Source: Silurus meridionalis
Lineage: Eukaryota > Chordata > Actinopteri > Siluriformes > Siluridae
Assembly: GCF_014805685.1 (NCBI RefSeq)
Contig: NC_060906.1
Location: forward strand, 10,763,846-10,827,845
Direction of reading: 5' to 3'
Length of the DNA: 64,000 nucleotides
In this document: piece by piece, positions 11,541-21,639 of the stretch
Layout of the letters: each line of letters starts with the position of its first letter
How positions within the stretch are numbered: position 1 is the stretch's first letter
Translations under genes and position numbers: made by a program
Notes under the pieces: generated by a model
Told to the model about the DNA's origin: nothing
Database searches by the model: none
The model's input: the letters and a program-made list of their open reading frames with translations, nothing else

Positions 11541-12135
11541 AGATATGGGGGAGATTTTACAGAGCCCAGATGGATCTGTTTGCAACTCAGGAGACTTTGC
11601 ACTGTCCTCTCTGGTCCTCTCGCTCAACCAGCCCCCTTGGGGCTGGACGCCATGGTACAGACATGTACGCCTTTCCCCCTATTGCGCTGCTCCTGGGTGT
11701 TCTGGAGAGAGTTTGCCAGAAAGGAGCCCGTCTCCTCCTGGTGGCACCTCGACAATGGTTCACGGATCACCTCGAGGGACCTCCTTGGGAAATTGTTGCC
11801 AGGAGGGATCTCTTCTCCCAGGCAGGGGGAACCCTGGTTCACCCCTGCCCAGAGTTATGGAGGCTATGGCTGTGGCCCCTGAGCTGGCACAGTTTCTAGC
11901 AGCTGGTCTCTCTACTAAAGTAGTGGAGACCCTCCTTCATTCCAGAGCTCCCTCTACGGGGAGGTCATATGCCGCTAAATGGCCCCTGTTTGCTGCGTGG
12001 TGTGAGCACCACCAATTAGACCCAGTTAACTTCCCGGTTGGTTCAGTGCTGGAGTTCCTGCAGGAACAGTTTTCCACAGGGTTGGCTCCTCTAACCCTGA
12101 AGTGTTACATGTCCGCTATCGCTATATTAAGGCTG
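11540..12135 (+). pseudogene. RNase H tail and N-terminal tyrosine recombinase of the DIRS element
   Basis: EPRWICLQ..LRRLCTVLSGPL near 11565 and LLPGVLERV-like text near 11690 match the RNase H region of the second DIRS copy (34642 to 34289). From about 11880, VMEAMAVAPELAQFL, then VVETLLHSRAPSTGRSYAAK, then LDPVNFPVGSVLEFLQEQFS form the N-terminal arm-binding part of a DIRS tyrosine recombinase. The catalytic domain (Arg, HxxR, Tyr) is absent; sequence goes straight into the right inverted repeat. Confidence 0.75.
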
Positions 12136-12479
12136 CTTTTCTTCTGGCTATATCCTCCGTGAACGTCACCCTGCCGTTGATGCCACACCTTGCGGTTGGC
12201 CGGATTTCACACGTGATTCAGAGCGTGAGCAATGTGGAGGCGTTCTCAAAATATTGTGATGAAGCATCTCGTTCCTTTAGGGAACTAAGGTTACATATGT
12301 AACCTAAAGACAATAATTTTGATACAAAGGACAAAAGGAAAAAACAGCATTTGTAACTAATGCCAACACAGAGTTGTAACTAGGTTGATATTTTGAAGGG
12401 AGAAGAGATGCATATATCATACCGCATTTGGAACACTTTATTATCCCTAAATAAAGAAAATGTTTTTATGTGTGTGTGC

Positions 12480-12645
12480 TAGGGGTGTTTGGGCCACCGG
12501 CTTGCTCATGAGGGACAAACGTACACTTATAAATATCTTATTCATTCTTTATCACCACATTATCTGTGTAAAGCTGCTTTGAGACAATGTTTATTGTTAA
12601 AAGCGCTATACAAATAGAAAAATTAATTAAATTAAATAGAATTTA
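12480..12645 (+). mobile_element. L2-tailed SINE-like fragment
   Basis: GTAAAGCTGCTTTGAGACAA followed by TTGTTAAAAGCGCTATACAA and short AATTAAATT-type tandem repeats is a common 3' end shared by fish L2 LINEs and SINEs. The upstream part (GGGCCACCGGCTTGCTCATG near 12490) usually accompanies this tail. It lies between the right end of the DIRS copy and the duplicated Gypsy RNase H segment. Confidence 0.6.
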
Positions 12646-12863
12646 AGCATGGGTTATCTATTCACACCCAGATGTGCTGGTGCCTGTTGCTGGGGGTTAA
12701 ATGCCTTTCCATTGGAATGTCTTTGAAGTTAGGTAGTAAAACCAGAGAACTGTCTGTGTATTGGCTTTGGTGTGCCGAAAGACACTTTGGCATTAAACCT
12801 CTGAATATAAGTGTAGGCTGTGAGGTCCAGTGTGTAATTTATTTGCAGATGTTAAGGGTTAAA

Positions 12864-13003
12864 AGGGGTGTCTGGGACATACCATTTATGATGGTGTAAT
12901 TGTACCTCATCAACCTCATCAAAGATCTCTGAATTCTCGGAGGAATTTCTGCTAGCTCTTGAATACCCACCAGGTTGACCAGAGGTTTGTGGTCTGTCTT
13001 CAG
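12864..13003 (-). repeat. 140-bp direct repeat, copy A (Gypsy RNase H)
   Basis: It starts AGGGGTGTCTGGGACATACC and ends TGTCTTCAG. It matches 13407-13546 at roughly 93 percent by eye. On the minus strand it encodes TDHKPLVNLVGIQELAEI, part of Gypsy RNase H. With copy B it brackets an inverted DIRS fragment. Confidence 0.9.
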
Positions 13004-13010
13004 GCTGAGG

Positions 13011-13406
13011 TTCAGAGAGAGCGGACCAGAGGGGACAGTGCAAAGTCTCCTGGGTTGCAAAAAGATCCATCTGGGCCCTGTAATATCTCCCCCATATCTG
13101 ATCACCACCTTGAGATGGCACCTTCATTCCCCGGGCCTCTGGAGGCTGGTCTCTGGCCTGTCCAGAGCAGCTGGAGCAATGCCCTGCAGCCGTTGAGGCC
13201 TCCTAAAAGGTGGCAGGTTGCCTCCATTCGCTATGAGGCCAAGGGGGGGATTTGGGGGGAGACAACCGCTGGAGGTGACTGTGCCCTGGTGGTGCTGAGG
13301 ATGGACAGGCACTGTGCAATGAGGTGTACACTGCACTACTAAGATTAAGGCTCTCTGAGAGTCAGGGCCTGTGCACCATGGCCCGCTTGTTGGAAAGGAC
13401 GACCCC
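13011..13406 (-). mobile_element. inverted DIRS fragment between two Gypsy repeats
   Basis: The minus strand repeats 11236-11628 of the neighbouring DIRS element almost base for base, for example CACCACCAGGGCACAGTCAC and GAGACTTTGCACTGTCC. Only this internal 395-bp block is present, with no terminal repeats. It is in the same strand sense as the Gypsy element and opposite to the intact-ended DIRS copy. It cannot be an ordinary DIRS insertion. Confidence 0.85.
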
Positions 13407-13546
13407 AGGGGTGTCTAGGACATACCATGTATGATGGTGTAATTGTACCTCATCAACCTCATCAAAGATCTCTGATTTCTCTAAAGAATTTCTGCTAGCT
13501 CTTGAATACCCACCAGGTTGACCAGAGGTTTGTGGTATGTCTTCAG
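13407..13546 (-). repeat. 140-bp direct repeat, copy B (Gypsy RNase H)
   Basis: It starts AGGGGTGTCTAGGACATACC. It is continuous on its right side with the rest of the Gypsy RNase H and RT, so this is probably the original copy. Copy A is at 12864-13003. Confidence 0.9.
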
Positions 13547-13554
13547 ATGGAAGT

Positions 13555-14245
13555 GACGTCCTATGAGAAAGTCTTTAAACCCATCGCATACCCAGGTCAG
13601 GCCTAAGGCCTCCTTTCCACCTGGGTATACCATTGTTTTGTGGGGGTAAGTGAATGTAATTCATAAGCCACTGGTTTCCAGTGCACCTCCTCTTTCTGTA
13701 AAAGAACCGTACCAAGGCTGCATGATGATGCATCAGCAGACAGGTTTAGTTCTTGCTGTGCTTTACCCCAGCCCCACTGGTTTCGTTTAGACAGAAGGTC
13801 CCTCAGTGGCCTGTCTTTCTCTGCAAGACATGGTATAAATGTACCCAATTGGTTTACCATACTGAGAAAGCTGCAGACCTTACTGATGGTAAATGGCTCT
13901 TTCATCTGCAGCACCACTCTAGTATTGTCTGGATCAGGTCTCACCCCACTCTTAATAATTCATAATTTACTTCTCCCTCCATACTGCCTCATTCAGTTTT
14001 GTGAGGTCAATGCAGATACGTAATGTACCATTCTTCTTGGGCACAACCTTTGTTATGACTCCAAGCTGCTCCATGCACTCTAACTCCTTTTTAACCTTTC
14101 TCAACAAGGCAAGTGGAACTCTCCTAGGGGTTGCTAGGGAAAATGGAGTCACTTTCTGCTCGAGCTTGATGGTGTAGGGCTGGCATACCATACATAGGCC
14201 TTGACACAACTTCGGGTACATGCTTTTGAGTATGCTTGCATCCAC
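13555..14245 (-). pseudogene. RT and RNase H of the Gypsy element
   Basis: On the minus strand 14245 to 13967 reads YTIKLEQKVTPFSLATPRRV, then MEQLGVITKV and NGTLRICIDLTKLNE, the N-terminal fingers of a Gypsy RT. The palm with the catalytic YxDD is missing: the sequence jumps to 13944, MRPDPDNTRVVLQMKEP, SFLSMVNQLGTFIPCLAEKD (thumb and connection), then LSADASSCSLGTVLLQK (RNase H catalytic Asp) and KPVAYELHSLTPTKQ. The palm loss is near 13960. Confidence 0.85.
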
Positions 14246-14292
14246 ACTGTCAAGCCTAACTACAAGATTGAATTTTTAAATCGCTGGCCGAC

Positions 14293-14634
14293 CTAGAAGT
14301 GCTTCGTGCTGATCCATGCCATATTAATAGCTTTCTCAAGAGTAAGGTCTCTGTCCAGCTGCATCCACTCAGACAAAAGACTGTCTCTTAAACCAACTAC
14401 AAGTCTATCTCCAAGCAGTTCATCATGAAGACCACCATAGTTACAGTTTTCTGCAAGAGCATACAGGGCTGTTATGAAATTAATAACTGGTTTATTTGGC
14501 TGCTGCACTCTTTGATTGAATCTTGCCCATTCGTAGATTACAAAGTTTTTTGGCACAAACCAAAGGTTGAATGTCTTTTTAACTGTATCGTACTTCTGCT
14601 GCTGCATATCAGCCAAAGACTGCACTCTCAACAC
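14293..14634 (-). pseudogene. gag segment of the Gypsy element
   Basis: 113 codons containing YEWARFNQRVQQPNKPVINF, ITALYALAENCNYG and GDRLVVGLRDSLLSEWMQLD, the conserved core of the retrotransposon gag family (capsid-like). A nucleocapsid zinc knuckle is not seen downstream; the next recognisable text is RT at 14245, so the knuckle and protease are deleted or decayed. Confidence 0.8.
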
Positions 14635-14920
14635 ATCGTCTGTCGTCCCATGCAGTGTATTATTATGTTCACCTGATCCGCCTGCGAGCTGACATGTAAA
14701 TTACTGGCCAGTCGAAATCTTTCAAACCACCATATCTATTTCTCCCACTCTTGAGGTCTTGAGAAATTAAACGGTTATGGAGGCTGAATCGTGAAGATAA
14801 TGCTCGGAGGCATGCTCAAAGTCACGGGATCCACGTCGTCCTTCCTCATTCTGCTCGCTTAACTGCCACTGGCTTTCTTTTCTTGTGCTCTTACTCTGTC
14901 ACACCTCTAGTATCGCTTTA

Positions 14921-15120
14921 CTTCTGACACCATGTTGTGTTTATCAACAGAGTAGAGGTGACCTGTTTAACGTGTTAGCTCAGCAGCTCAACTTTTATTG
15001 TTTTTTTTACTCGCCTCACCTACAGTACTTCCTTTTTCAAACCTTGACTCCTCCCAGCCCCCAACTCACATAAAGAGGTCCATATTAAAAACAGAAAAAA
15101 CACATAATAATCACACCACA
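14921..15120 (-). mobile_element. primer-binding site and probable 5' LTR of the Gypsy element
   Basis: Complement of 14921-14932 is TGGTGTCAGAAG, the usual primer-site text right after a Gypsy 5' LTR. The LTR should therefore run from about 15120 (TGTGGTGTG on the minus strand) to 14933 (ending CACAACA), about 188 bp. No second copy was found at the other end, so the LTR borders are inferred. Confidence 0.5.
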
Positions 15121-15212
15121 GGTGAGTATGCAGTGAAAACCCTACATTTAATAACAGTGGATAATTTGGATTTCTGTCTATGCACATATAATGACATTAT
15201 ATAAAGGTAATT

Positions 15213-15610
15213 GAGCAAAAGAGAGAGGGTGGAGTTGGAGGTAACAGAGCGGAAGATGTTGAGGTTTTTGTTTGGAGTGATGAGGATAGACAGGATTAGA
15301 AATTACTTTATTAGAGGGACAGCACATGTGGGATGTTTTGGAGACAAGGTGAGGGAGGCGAAATTGAGATGGTTTGGACATGTGCAGAGGAGGGACATGG
15401 GGTATATCGGTAGGAGAATGCTGAGGATAAAGCCACCAGGAAGGAGGAAAAGAATAAGGCCAAGGAGGTAGTTTATGGATGTGGTGAGAGAAGACATGCA
15501 GATAGTTGGGTTGAAAGAGGCAGATGTAGAGGACAGGGGGGTATGGATATGGATGATCCGCTGTGGTGACCCCTAATGGGAGCAGCCGAAAGAAGAAGAA
15601 GAAGAAGAAA
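15213..15610 (+). mobile_element. 3' end fragment of the RTE-like LINE
   Basis: The plus strand encodes KRERVELEVTERKMLRFLFG, then FIRGTAHVGCFGDKV and LRWFGHVQRRDMGYIGRRML, the C terminus of the RTE-like ORF. It then runs into GGTGACCCCTAATGGGAGCA and (GAA)n at about 15585-15608. It is 5'-truncated, the usual result of incomplete reverse transcription. Confidence 0.85.
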
Positions 15611-15780
15611 ATATAAAAGTAAATATACCTATTCCTTTTTTAAAATCTGGTTGTTAGGTTCTAGACGGATGATCCGCTGTGGCGACCCCTAATAGGAGCA
15701 GCCGAAAGAAGAAGAAGAAGAAGAAGAAGATATAAAAGTAAATATCCCTATTCCTCTTTTAGAATTTGTTTGTTAGGTTC
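15551..15780 (+). repeat. tandem duplication of the LINE 3' tail and its flank
   Basis: Unit 1 (15551-15666) and unit 2 (15667-15780) both contain GGATGATCCGCTGTGG, the LINE tail, (GAA)n, then the same host flank (ATATAAAAGTAAATAT...TTGTTAGGTTC). They differ by a handful of substitutions and GAA number. Because host flank is included, the event was a DNA duplication after insertion. Confidence 0.9.
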
Positions 15781-15789
15781 ATCAACAGA

Positions 15790-17798
15790 GACCTTCTACC
15801 GTTCTTTGTCTTTCTCTTTATTTTCATCTCGTCTACTCCCTGTTATCTGCAAACTGTCATTAATAAAGGCTTTGTTTAGCTAACATTCATTAGCATTCCC
15901 ACTGTGGCTTTTTTAATGCTGCTGCACTGCTTGTGGGGGAGAAAAAAAGAAAAGATATACAGCTCACGGTGTAATTAGTTGAGCATGAGCATGAGTTAGC
16001 ATGTTTATTCAGCAGCTAAGTGCACTGACAGCTACACAGATTTAGTGTTTTTTTATAAGACAAGTTTGCTTAGGCATTAAACACACAGTGTGTTTTGACA
16101 AGGAAGCGACATTGAGATTTTGGTGATGCACACAGGCTTACTATCAGACCAACAGGCTTAAAGTTAAAGTCGAATTTAGTGGGTTGTTTTGTGTTTTTTG
16201 TCATGCAATTATAGACAGATGGATGGAAATGCAAGTCATTTGTTACCCATCCAAATCTGCAGACAATTCATCATTTGAAAAGGCTTTATTTATTTATTTA
16301 TTTTAATTAGGGTTAATTACAATCAAAACGGAGGACGAAAGTCATTCTGAAACACTCAAATACAAACTTTACACAGATAGAGTGGTTGGTGAACTGATAC
16401 ACAGAAGTTAAATCAGGATTAACTGAAAACATGTCATTTTCACAGACAGGTGAGTCAAAGCTTGTTTTCACAGTGACTTCTGGATTGCTAAAAATATGTG
16501 TAAGTACAATGAAATGTCTAGTACATGGCATTTTGTCATGTACTATAATTACATCTGTGCCTTAAAGACAAGAGAGTACTTAACATGATGTGAAGTTTTG
16601 TTTGTGTTGTCGGGGAATTCATGCAGAGAAGTAAAGACGTTGTTTGTAAAATGTTAGCCAGTGTGTGACTGACTTATTTCAGTAATAAACTAGCCTCTAA
16701 CAAATGATCTGATAATAAGAAACAGATACACAACACATTCTTACAACAGCACCAGGGATTACAATCACTAAGCTCAGGACTTGACAGTGGTGTCAGTGTT
16801 TCTTGATGCATGAATCAAAGGTCACATTGTCACATTGTCCAATTCATATAAACGAGTTGTTGAAATCAAAAGGTATGTCATAATGACAGGTACTATTGCT
16901 AAGGACCTCCAACAGCAGCTTATTTATGGTCAGAGGCTTTAACGACTGAATGGCCAGGGTGGGTGGGGGGCATTCTTAATATTTTACCATAATTATTAGA
17001 AGTCAAATGCTGCCAAAAAACAAATCCAGTTCACTGGCTTTCTCGAACACAAACTCAGAAATAAGACTTGTGCCAGAGCCAGTATCAGCAAATTAGCAGT
17101 TGGGCTTTTTAGTGATGAACAGTGCACAGAGACATTTATAAACATTAAACTATCATCACAGGCACTATAAAAGTTGCTAATGATTTTGGTGTGTGTTTGT
17201 GTGTGTATTTGTTTATCTTGTATTTACTGGCCACCAGTAGCTACATAGCTAAAGTAGATAGACAGCTAGATAGCTAGATAGATGGGGAGTCTCAAGCGTC
17301 TCACAGTGGGAAGCTTAAGGACATTTGGTGCGTAATTTTTATCCACAGAACCACTTTTCCTTTGTTCATCCATTCCCCATTCATCCCTTAAAGGGGCAGA
17401 CATGGCTGCCTCTGCCTAGTACCCTATTCACACACACTGACACACACAGACACACATACGCACACACCCACCCCTTCAGTTAGGTTACAGTAATGAATTG
17501 TTCACAGGTGCTGATTATGAGCCCCGGAGCATCACCGTGGAGATAAGATGAGCCAAGCACAGGCCAAGTGGAAATGAACAGATGCACTCCACTTCCACCC
17601 ACACATACCCCCACTCTTCTAACATACATGGGCAAATAGCCATGCCTGGTGTCATTAATGGCTCATGTATATGGGGATTTAATTGTCAGGTTAGATGTAT
17701 GTATGTAAGTGGGAGTGAGGGGGAATGTGAGATAGGAGAGTAGGGGGTAAGAAAGAAGACAGGACTAAGAAAAGGTGAGGGGGTGATTTCTGGCCAGC

Positions 17799-17800
<2 letters not shown>
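15790..17800. other. non-coding stretch, nothing recognised
   Basis: No splice-bounded open segment or transposon end was identified. Short GATA-type repeats occur near 17255-17285 and CA-rich text near 17430-17465. Confidence 0.5.

Positions 17801-17801
<1 letters not shown>

Positions 17802-17861
<60 letters not shown>
17802..17861. repeat. (TG)30 microsatellite
   Basis: An uninterrupted dinucleotide array just upstream of a Tc1-like fragment. Open frames across it are artefacts. Confidence 0.97.
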
Positions 17862-17862
<1 letters not shown>

Positions 17863-17865
17863 CTG

Positions 17866-18175
17866 ATTGCTACATACAGTGCAAAGTATTCACAGTGCTT
17901 CACTTTTTCCACATTTTGTTATGTTACAGCTGTGTCCCAAAATTTATTACATTCCTTATTTTCCTCAAAATCCTACAAACAATACCCTATAATGACAACA
18001 TAAAATAAGTTTGTTTAAAACATTTGGTGATTAGAAATAAAAAAATGAAAAAATCACATGTACATAAGTATTCACAGACTTTGTCATGACACTTCCATCA
18101 TCCATAAATAGAAGAAGTTTGGAACCACCAGGACTCTTCCTAGAGCGGGCCGTCTGGTGAAACTGAGTGAGTTAT
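17866..18175 (+). mobile_element. Tc1-like transposon, 5' part
   Basis: TACAGTGCAAAGTATTCACA near 17875, TTTTCCACATTTTGTTATGT near 17905, and then CCATAAATAGAAGAAGTTTG and GGAACCACCAGGACTCTTCC near 18100-18140 match the end and first transposase segment of a widespread fish Tc1 family. The latter would read KKFGTTRTLPRAGR, the DNA-binding domain. The element stops near 18175. An end of the same family is at 29925-30003. Confidence 0.75.
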
Positions 18176-18179
18176 AAAC

Positions 18180-20170
18180 TATAAGCTATAGTTATAAATG
18201 TTATAAGCTTATCTATCTGCACATGCCCATCTCATCTAGGATAAATGTTATTATTAGGGATTTAGGCTGCTAATATAAGAGACTTAGATACTGCTGTATT
18301 GATTTGTCAGGTGGCCATTTGTTGGGCCTCTGGCCTCCTGATCTCTTTCTTATCTCTTTTAAAAGCAGCCATTACACTCTTGCTATAAAACACAGAAATT
18401 CTGTGACCATGTGTGTAAAAATACATCACTGTTCTTCATCCTGTCCATGAGCTTGATTTGCATTTTAAGTTATGACTGCATAACATAACGCCTTTTATGT
18501 GCATTGAACCATAAATAAACTGTCTGGCTTTCATAAACAAATTAAATTAAAAAATATTTTTGTCTTTGGCACAACAATAAATTGTGTTTTGACATACTGA
18601 TGAGGTTCATTCCAGCCAGCTGTTTATTCCAATTTTATTGTAACTTACGATGTTGCACATGGCTGTGTTTTTTATAGCTAGCTGTATAACAGATGAACAT
18701 TGTATATAATGAACACTGATATCAATACAGCACTTTTTAGTTAGCTCAATTTCATTTCATCTTCCACTAGCAGAGTTGGATCATATTTTGTATTAATCTA
18801 GTTAACTGAGATTGCTGAGAAGTGCCCTCAGTTTTTATTTCAGCAAGAAAGGTTGAGGTAGCACTGTCTGACATTTTCTAAAACCCACACGCCCTTTTAA
18901 AAGATTCTGTCAGTTCTGTTCAATCCCACAAGTCCTGTTAGGGCCACTCTCCAAATTTCCTAATTTATTCCACTACTCCTACCCACTCCAGTTGGCTGAT
19001 CGCAGAGTCCAAGGCTGCCCACATTGGAGTGGTGCTCCAAATGAGATTACTTTACAATGATAGGCCAATATCCTATGGAGTGAGTCTACAAACGCTCTAA
19101 ATTATTCATATGCTAAAATAAGTATGGCATGCACCTCAGATCAGTAAAGCTTGAAGCGGAGGTGCTGGCTGAAGCCTAGGCTTTCACAGATGGGTATTTA
19201 ATCAATAGATTCATTTTTCATGGGTTAATCAGGCATAACGTTTAAATGAACTGAAGTTCTCTCTTGATCTGGATTCCTTTGAGCTGCAAGCAGCCAGAGT
19301 GTTTTTTGTTCTTTGCCATATCTGTAATTACATGGTTTGAAAAAAAAAGCCTTCCAGACATTTACTTTTATAAACAGCAATCCATAAATACACTTAATTA
19401 ACATCTGTAAGTAAGTATTGTACATTAATATGGCTGCAGTTTCATATACACAGAAAATCCACAATGTTTTCTATAAAGAGCAAGACAAAAAAAGAGTTAA
19501 CCTTTTAAAAATCACCTCAGTTTCTGACTGTCAAATAACCGTCTGCTTCCTGTGGCTAGACAGTGGAGTCTGATAAAGACTTTTAAATGTGCCCCTTTAT
19601 GACTGACTTATTTAATCTTTGCTTCCTGTCTGTTACAGAACAGAATTTTGGTCTGTATAATAGTCCAGACCACACAGTGTAAGGTTCAGTTTAACGTCTG
19701 TAATCTACTTAGCAATGTCTTGTTCCCATAAGAAGCACAAAGACCTATAGATTTGTGCCATGTTAAATGCTCTCAAGATTCATGTTTTGCTATGGATAGT
19801 ATTTAGAATTAGCCTGACTTAACAAATGCAAGACAATTGTGATTTGGCTAGGTTATTTATTATTCAGTACAGCTTGTCTATACGCAAAAAGCCTGCTACT
19901 TCCATGCCATTACAACATGGATGTTGTTAGAGGCAAAGAAATCTCAACAGAGTACTTTTGTACATAAACTTGAATAAAAGAATCTGCATGAACGCTTAGA
20001 AGGGATAACTGAGGAGCTCTGTTTTTTTTTTTTTTTTTTTTTTTTTCATTTTAGTTAAAAATACTTAATTACTTGCATATTCTTGCATATTCAATTTGTT
20101 TAATTGGCTTTTTATTTAAATTTATTCAATGTACAAAAAGCACTCTACTTAACAAAAATTAATTTGTAGT
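18180..20170. other. AT-rich non-coding stretch with a long T run
   Basis: No gene or transposon was recognised. A run of about 25 T occupies 20022-20046. Confidence 0.5.
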
Positions 20171-20186
20171 GGTTTAATGGTTTACA

Positions 20187-20356
20187 TGGTTCCCTGGTGG
20201 TCTAGTGGTTAGGATGCTGCGCTGTCACCGCTGCGGCCCGGGTTCGATCCCTGGTCAGGAAACCAACCCCAGCCACTCTTAGTGCCGGTCCCAAGCCCGG
20301 ATAAATGGGGAGGGTTGCTTTAAGAAGGACATCCAGCATAAAGACATGTGCCCCTG
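20187..20356 (+). mobile_element. complete tRNA-Glu-derived SINE with perfect target duplication
   Basis: The head (20191-20262) follows tRNA-Glu closely: TCCCTGGTGGTCTAGTGGTT is the A-box side and GGTTCGATCCC the B box. The anticodon position reads GTC rather than CTC and the anticodon stem has a mismatch, so it is not a working tRNA. The body is CAGCCACTCTTAGTGCCGGT, then GGATAAATGGGGAGGG and AAGGACATCCAGCATAAAG. The 10-bp duplication ATGGTTTACA occurs at 20177-20186 and 20357-20366. The body resembles the 5' leader of the RTE-like LINE at 7890-7960. Confidence 0.9.
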
Positions 20357-20369
20357 ATGGTTTACAGCT

Positions 20370-21295
20370 GTTTGTTTGTAATAGCAGTAGGGGAAACCAA
20401 GTGTTAGATTAGTTTAATCCATGATTTATAATAATAAGTTGATGGTATTTTGAGCGAAGTCAATTCTGGATACAGTTAGATTATAACTAAGTTGAATTTG
20501 GTTACTTGGCACCTCAGGCCTTATTGCAATCAGGTCACGTCAAATATTTTTCTGTTTACAAACAACAACTAAATTCTTATATAGCTAAATTCTTACATGA
20601 TATTTGTTTTTCTTACATAAGATGAGACTTGTCTTCTTAAGGGATAGATGAACAATAGGTCTCAGCCACTTTCTGTAACTTTTAACATGGTTGAAACACT
20701 TTGGAACATTCCTCCATGGTTGAAACAGGATTTTGGAACATTCCTCCATGCATTTTGAAAGGTTTGAGTGTTTTAAGAGATGGTGGGGTGGGTATATACT
20801 GAGTCTTGCAAACACTTCACTGTTAATTTGTGTAACAAGATCCTGATATGAAGACCTGGCAGGATAGAACTAGGTTTGGGCTGAAATATCCCAGAATTTC
20901 TAAAAGCATTAACCTTTAAAGGACTCAAACAAGCATTAACAATCTAACAATTTTACACAGTGTGATCATGGACATAAAATGTGAATTTATCTGATTCGTT
21001 TTTTTAGTTCTAATGATGGTTTAGGGAATTAAATTTAGGGTTGATTCTCTGTTGGCACAGTTATTATTTGTTGGTCTTAAAACTTTATTTGTGCAACTGT
21101 TTTGACAGAAAATGCTATAATTCATAGATAATTATTTTAATGTTTTTTTTCTTAGAGGAAAACATTGACCTTAAATCATGGTGTGTTATTTAGATTTTTA
21201 TTTCAAACAATGACTCATTATTTTTATTTTACAAATAAAGATTGGTCTGATGAAGCTATAAATTGGACTCACCATCATCTTCAGGTTGAGTGAGT
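20370..21295. other. AT-rich non-coding stretch
   Basis: Two adjacent near-repeats of a GGTTGAAACA..TTTGGAACATTCCTCCATG unit lie at about 20688-20752. Otherwise nothing was recognised. Confidence 0.5.
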
Positions 21296-21300
21296 AACTA

Positions 21301-21633
21301 CAGTAATCCCCCGTTTAACGCGATAAACCACCTGCAATAAACGGAAAAGCACGATAAGCGGACGCCACCCCAAAAATGCTATTTTAAGTATCCAGTACTG
21401 TACTGTATTAACATTTTACTTCATTTTATAAATAATAATTATATGGTTATAAATACATGTCATTATTTTAACATAAAACTCCATAAAAACAATTCCCTAT
21501 AAGTTTTTTGGTCTATCGTGCTATCCCCAAGAGATCGGAAAAATCAGCCAAACTAATTAGTTATGTGCCAAATGCAATTCCGTGATAAACGGGGACATGA
21601 GATTCAAACCGTGGTAAAACGGGGGGATTACTG
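21301..21633. mobile_element. MITE with Tigger/pogo-like terminal inverted repeats
   Basis: The left end CAGTAATCCCCCGTTTAACG and the right end, as complement, CAGTAATCCCCCCGTTTTAC form an inverted repeat of about 20-30 bp. TA precedes the left end; the right TA is mutated to TG. CAGTNNTCCC-type ends are known for Tigger/pogo elements of the Tc/mariner superfamily. The 333-bp interior carries no open frame, so it depended on transposase from elsewhere. Confidence 0.75.
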
Positions 21634-21639
21634 TGCATG

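Larger units (their letters stand above)
9940..12310 (+). mobile_element. DIRS-type tyrosine-recombinase retrotransposon, internally deleted
   Basis: The left end (about 9940-10080) and the right end (about 12160-12310) are inverted copies of each other: CTCGAGCTGCGTC... GAATCACGTTTGAAATCCGGCC on the left, and GGCCGGATTTCACACGTGATTC on the right in the complementary sense. Between them are a 5' leader with AGGTAAGCGC (10091), a gag-like region, part of the RNase H region and the start of the tyrosine recombinase. RT and most of the recombinase are missing. No target duplication is expected, since DIRS elements integrate by recombination. The element sits inside the Gypsy element and is related to the copy at 33041-34950. 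Confidence 0.8.
8400..15120 (-). mobile_element. Gypsy-type LTR retrotransposon, old and split by nested insertions
   Basis: On the minus strand the domains fall in the usual Gypsy order: 5' LTR and primer site near 14.93 kb, gag (14634 to 14293), RT (14245 to 13967), RNase H (13944 to 13400), zinc-binding region (9734 to 9411), integrase core (9327 to 8947) and pol C terminus (8868 to about 8420). A DIRS element (9.94-12.31 kb) and a SINE-like fragment separate RNase H from the integrase half. The protease is not recognised. The 3' LTR cannot be found left of 8400. Frameshifts and stops are scattered throughout, so the element is dead. Confidence 0.85.

Noticed and set aside
11032..11900. 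Overlapping open frames on both strands that could be taken for a host gene
   Set aside because: They match the gag and RNase H text of a DIRS element and lie between its inverted ends.
20191..20262. A tRNA gene (Glu-like body with GTC at the anticodon position)
   Set aside because: It has a T-T mismatch in the anticodon stem, a decayed acceptor stem and a SINE body downstream, and it is flanked by a 10-bp target duplication. It is a SINE head, not a tRNA gene.
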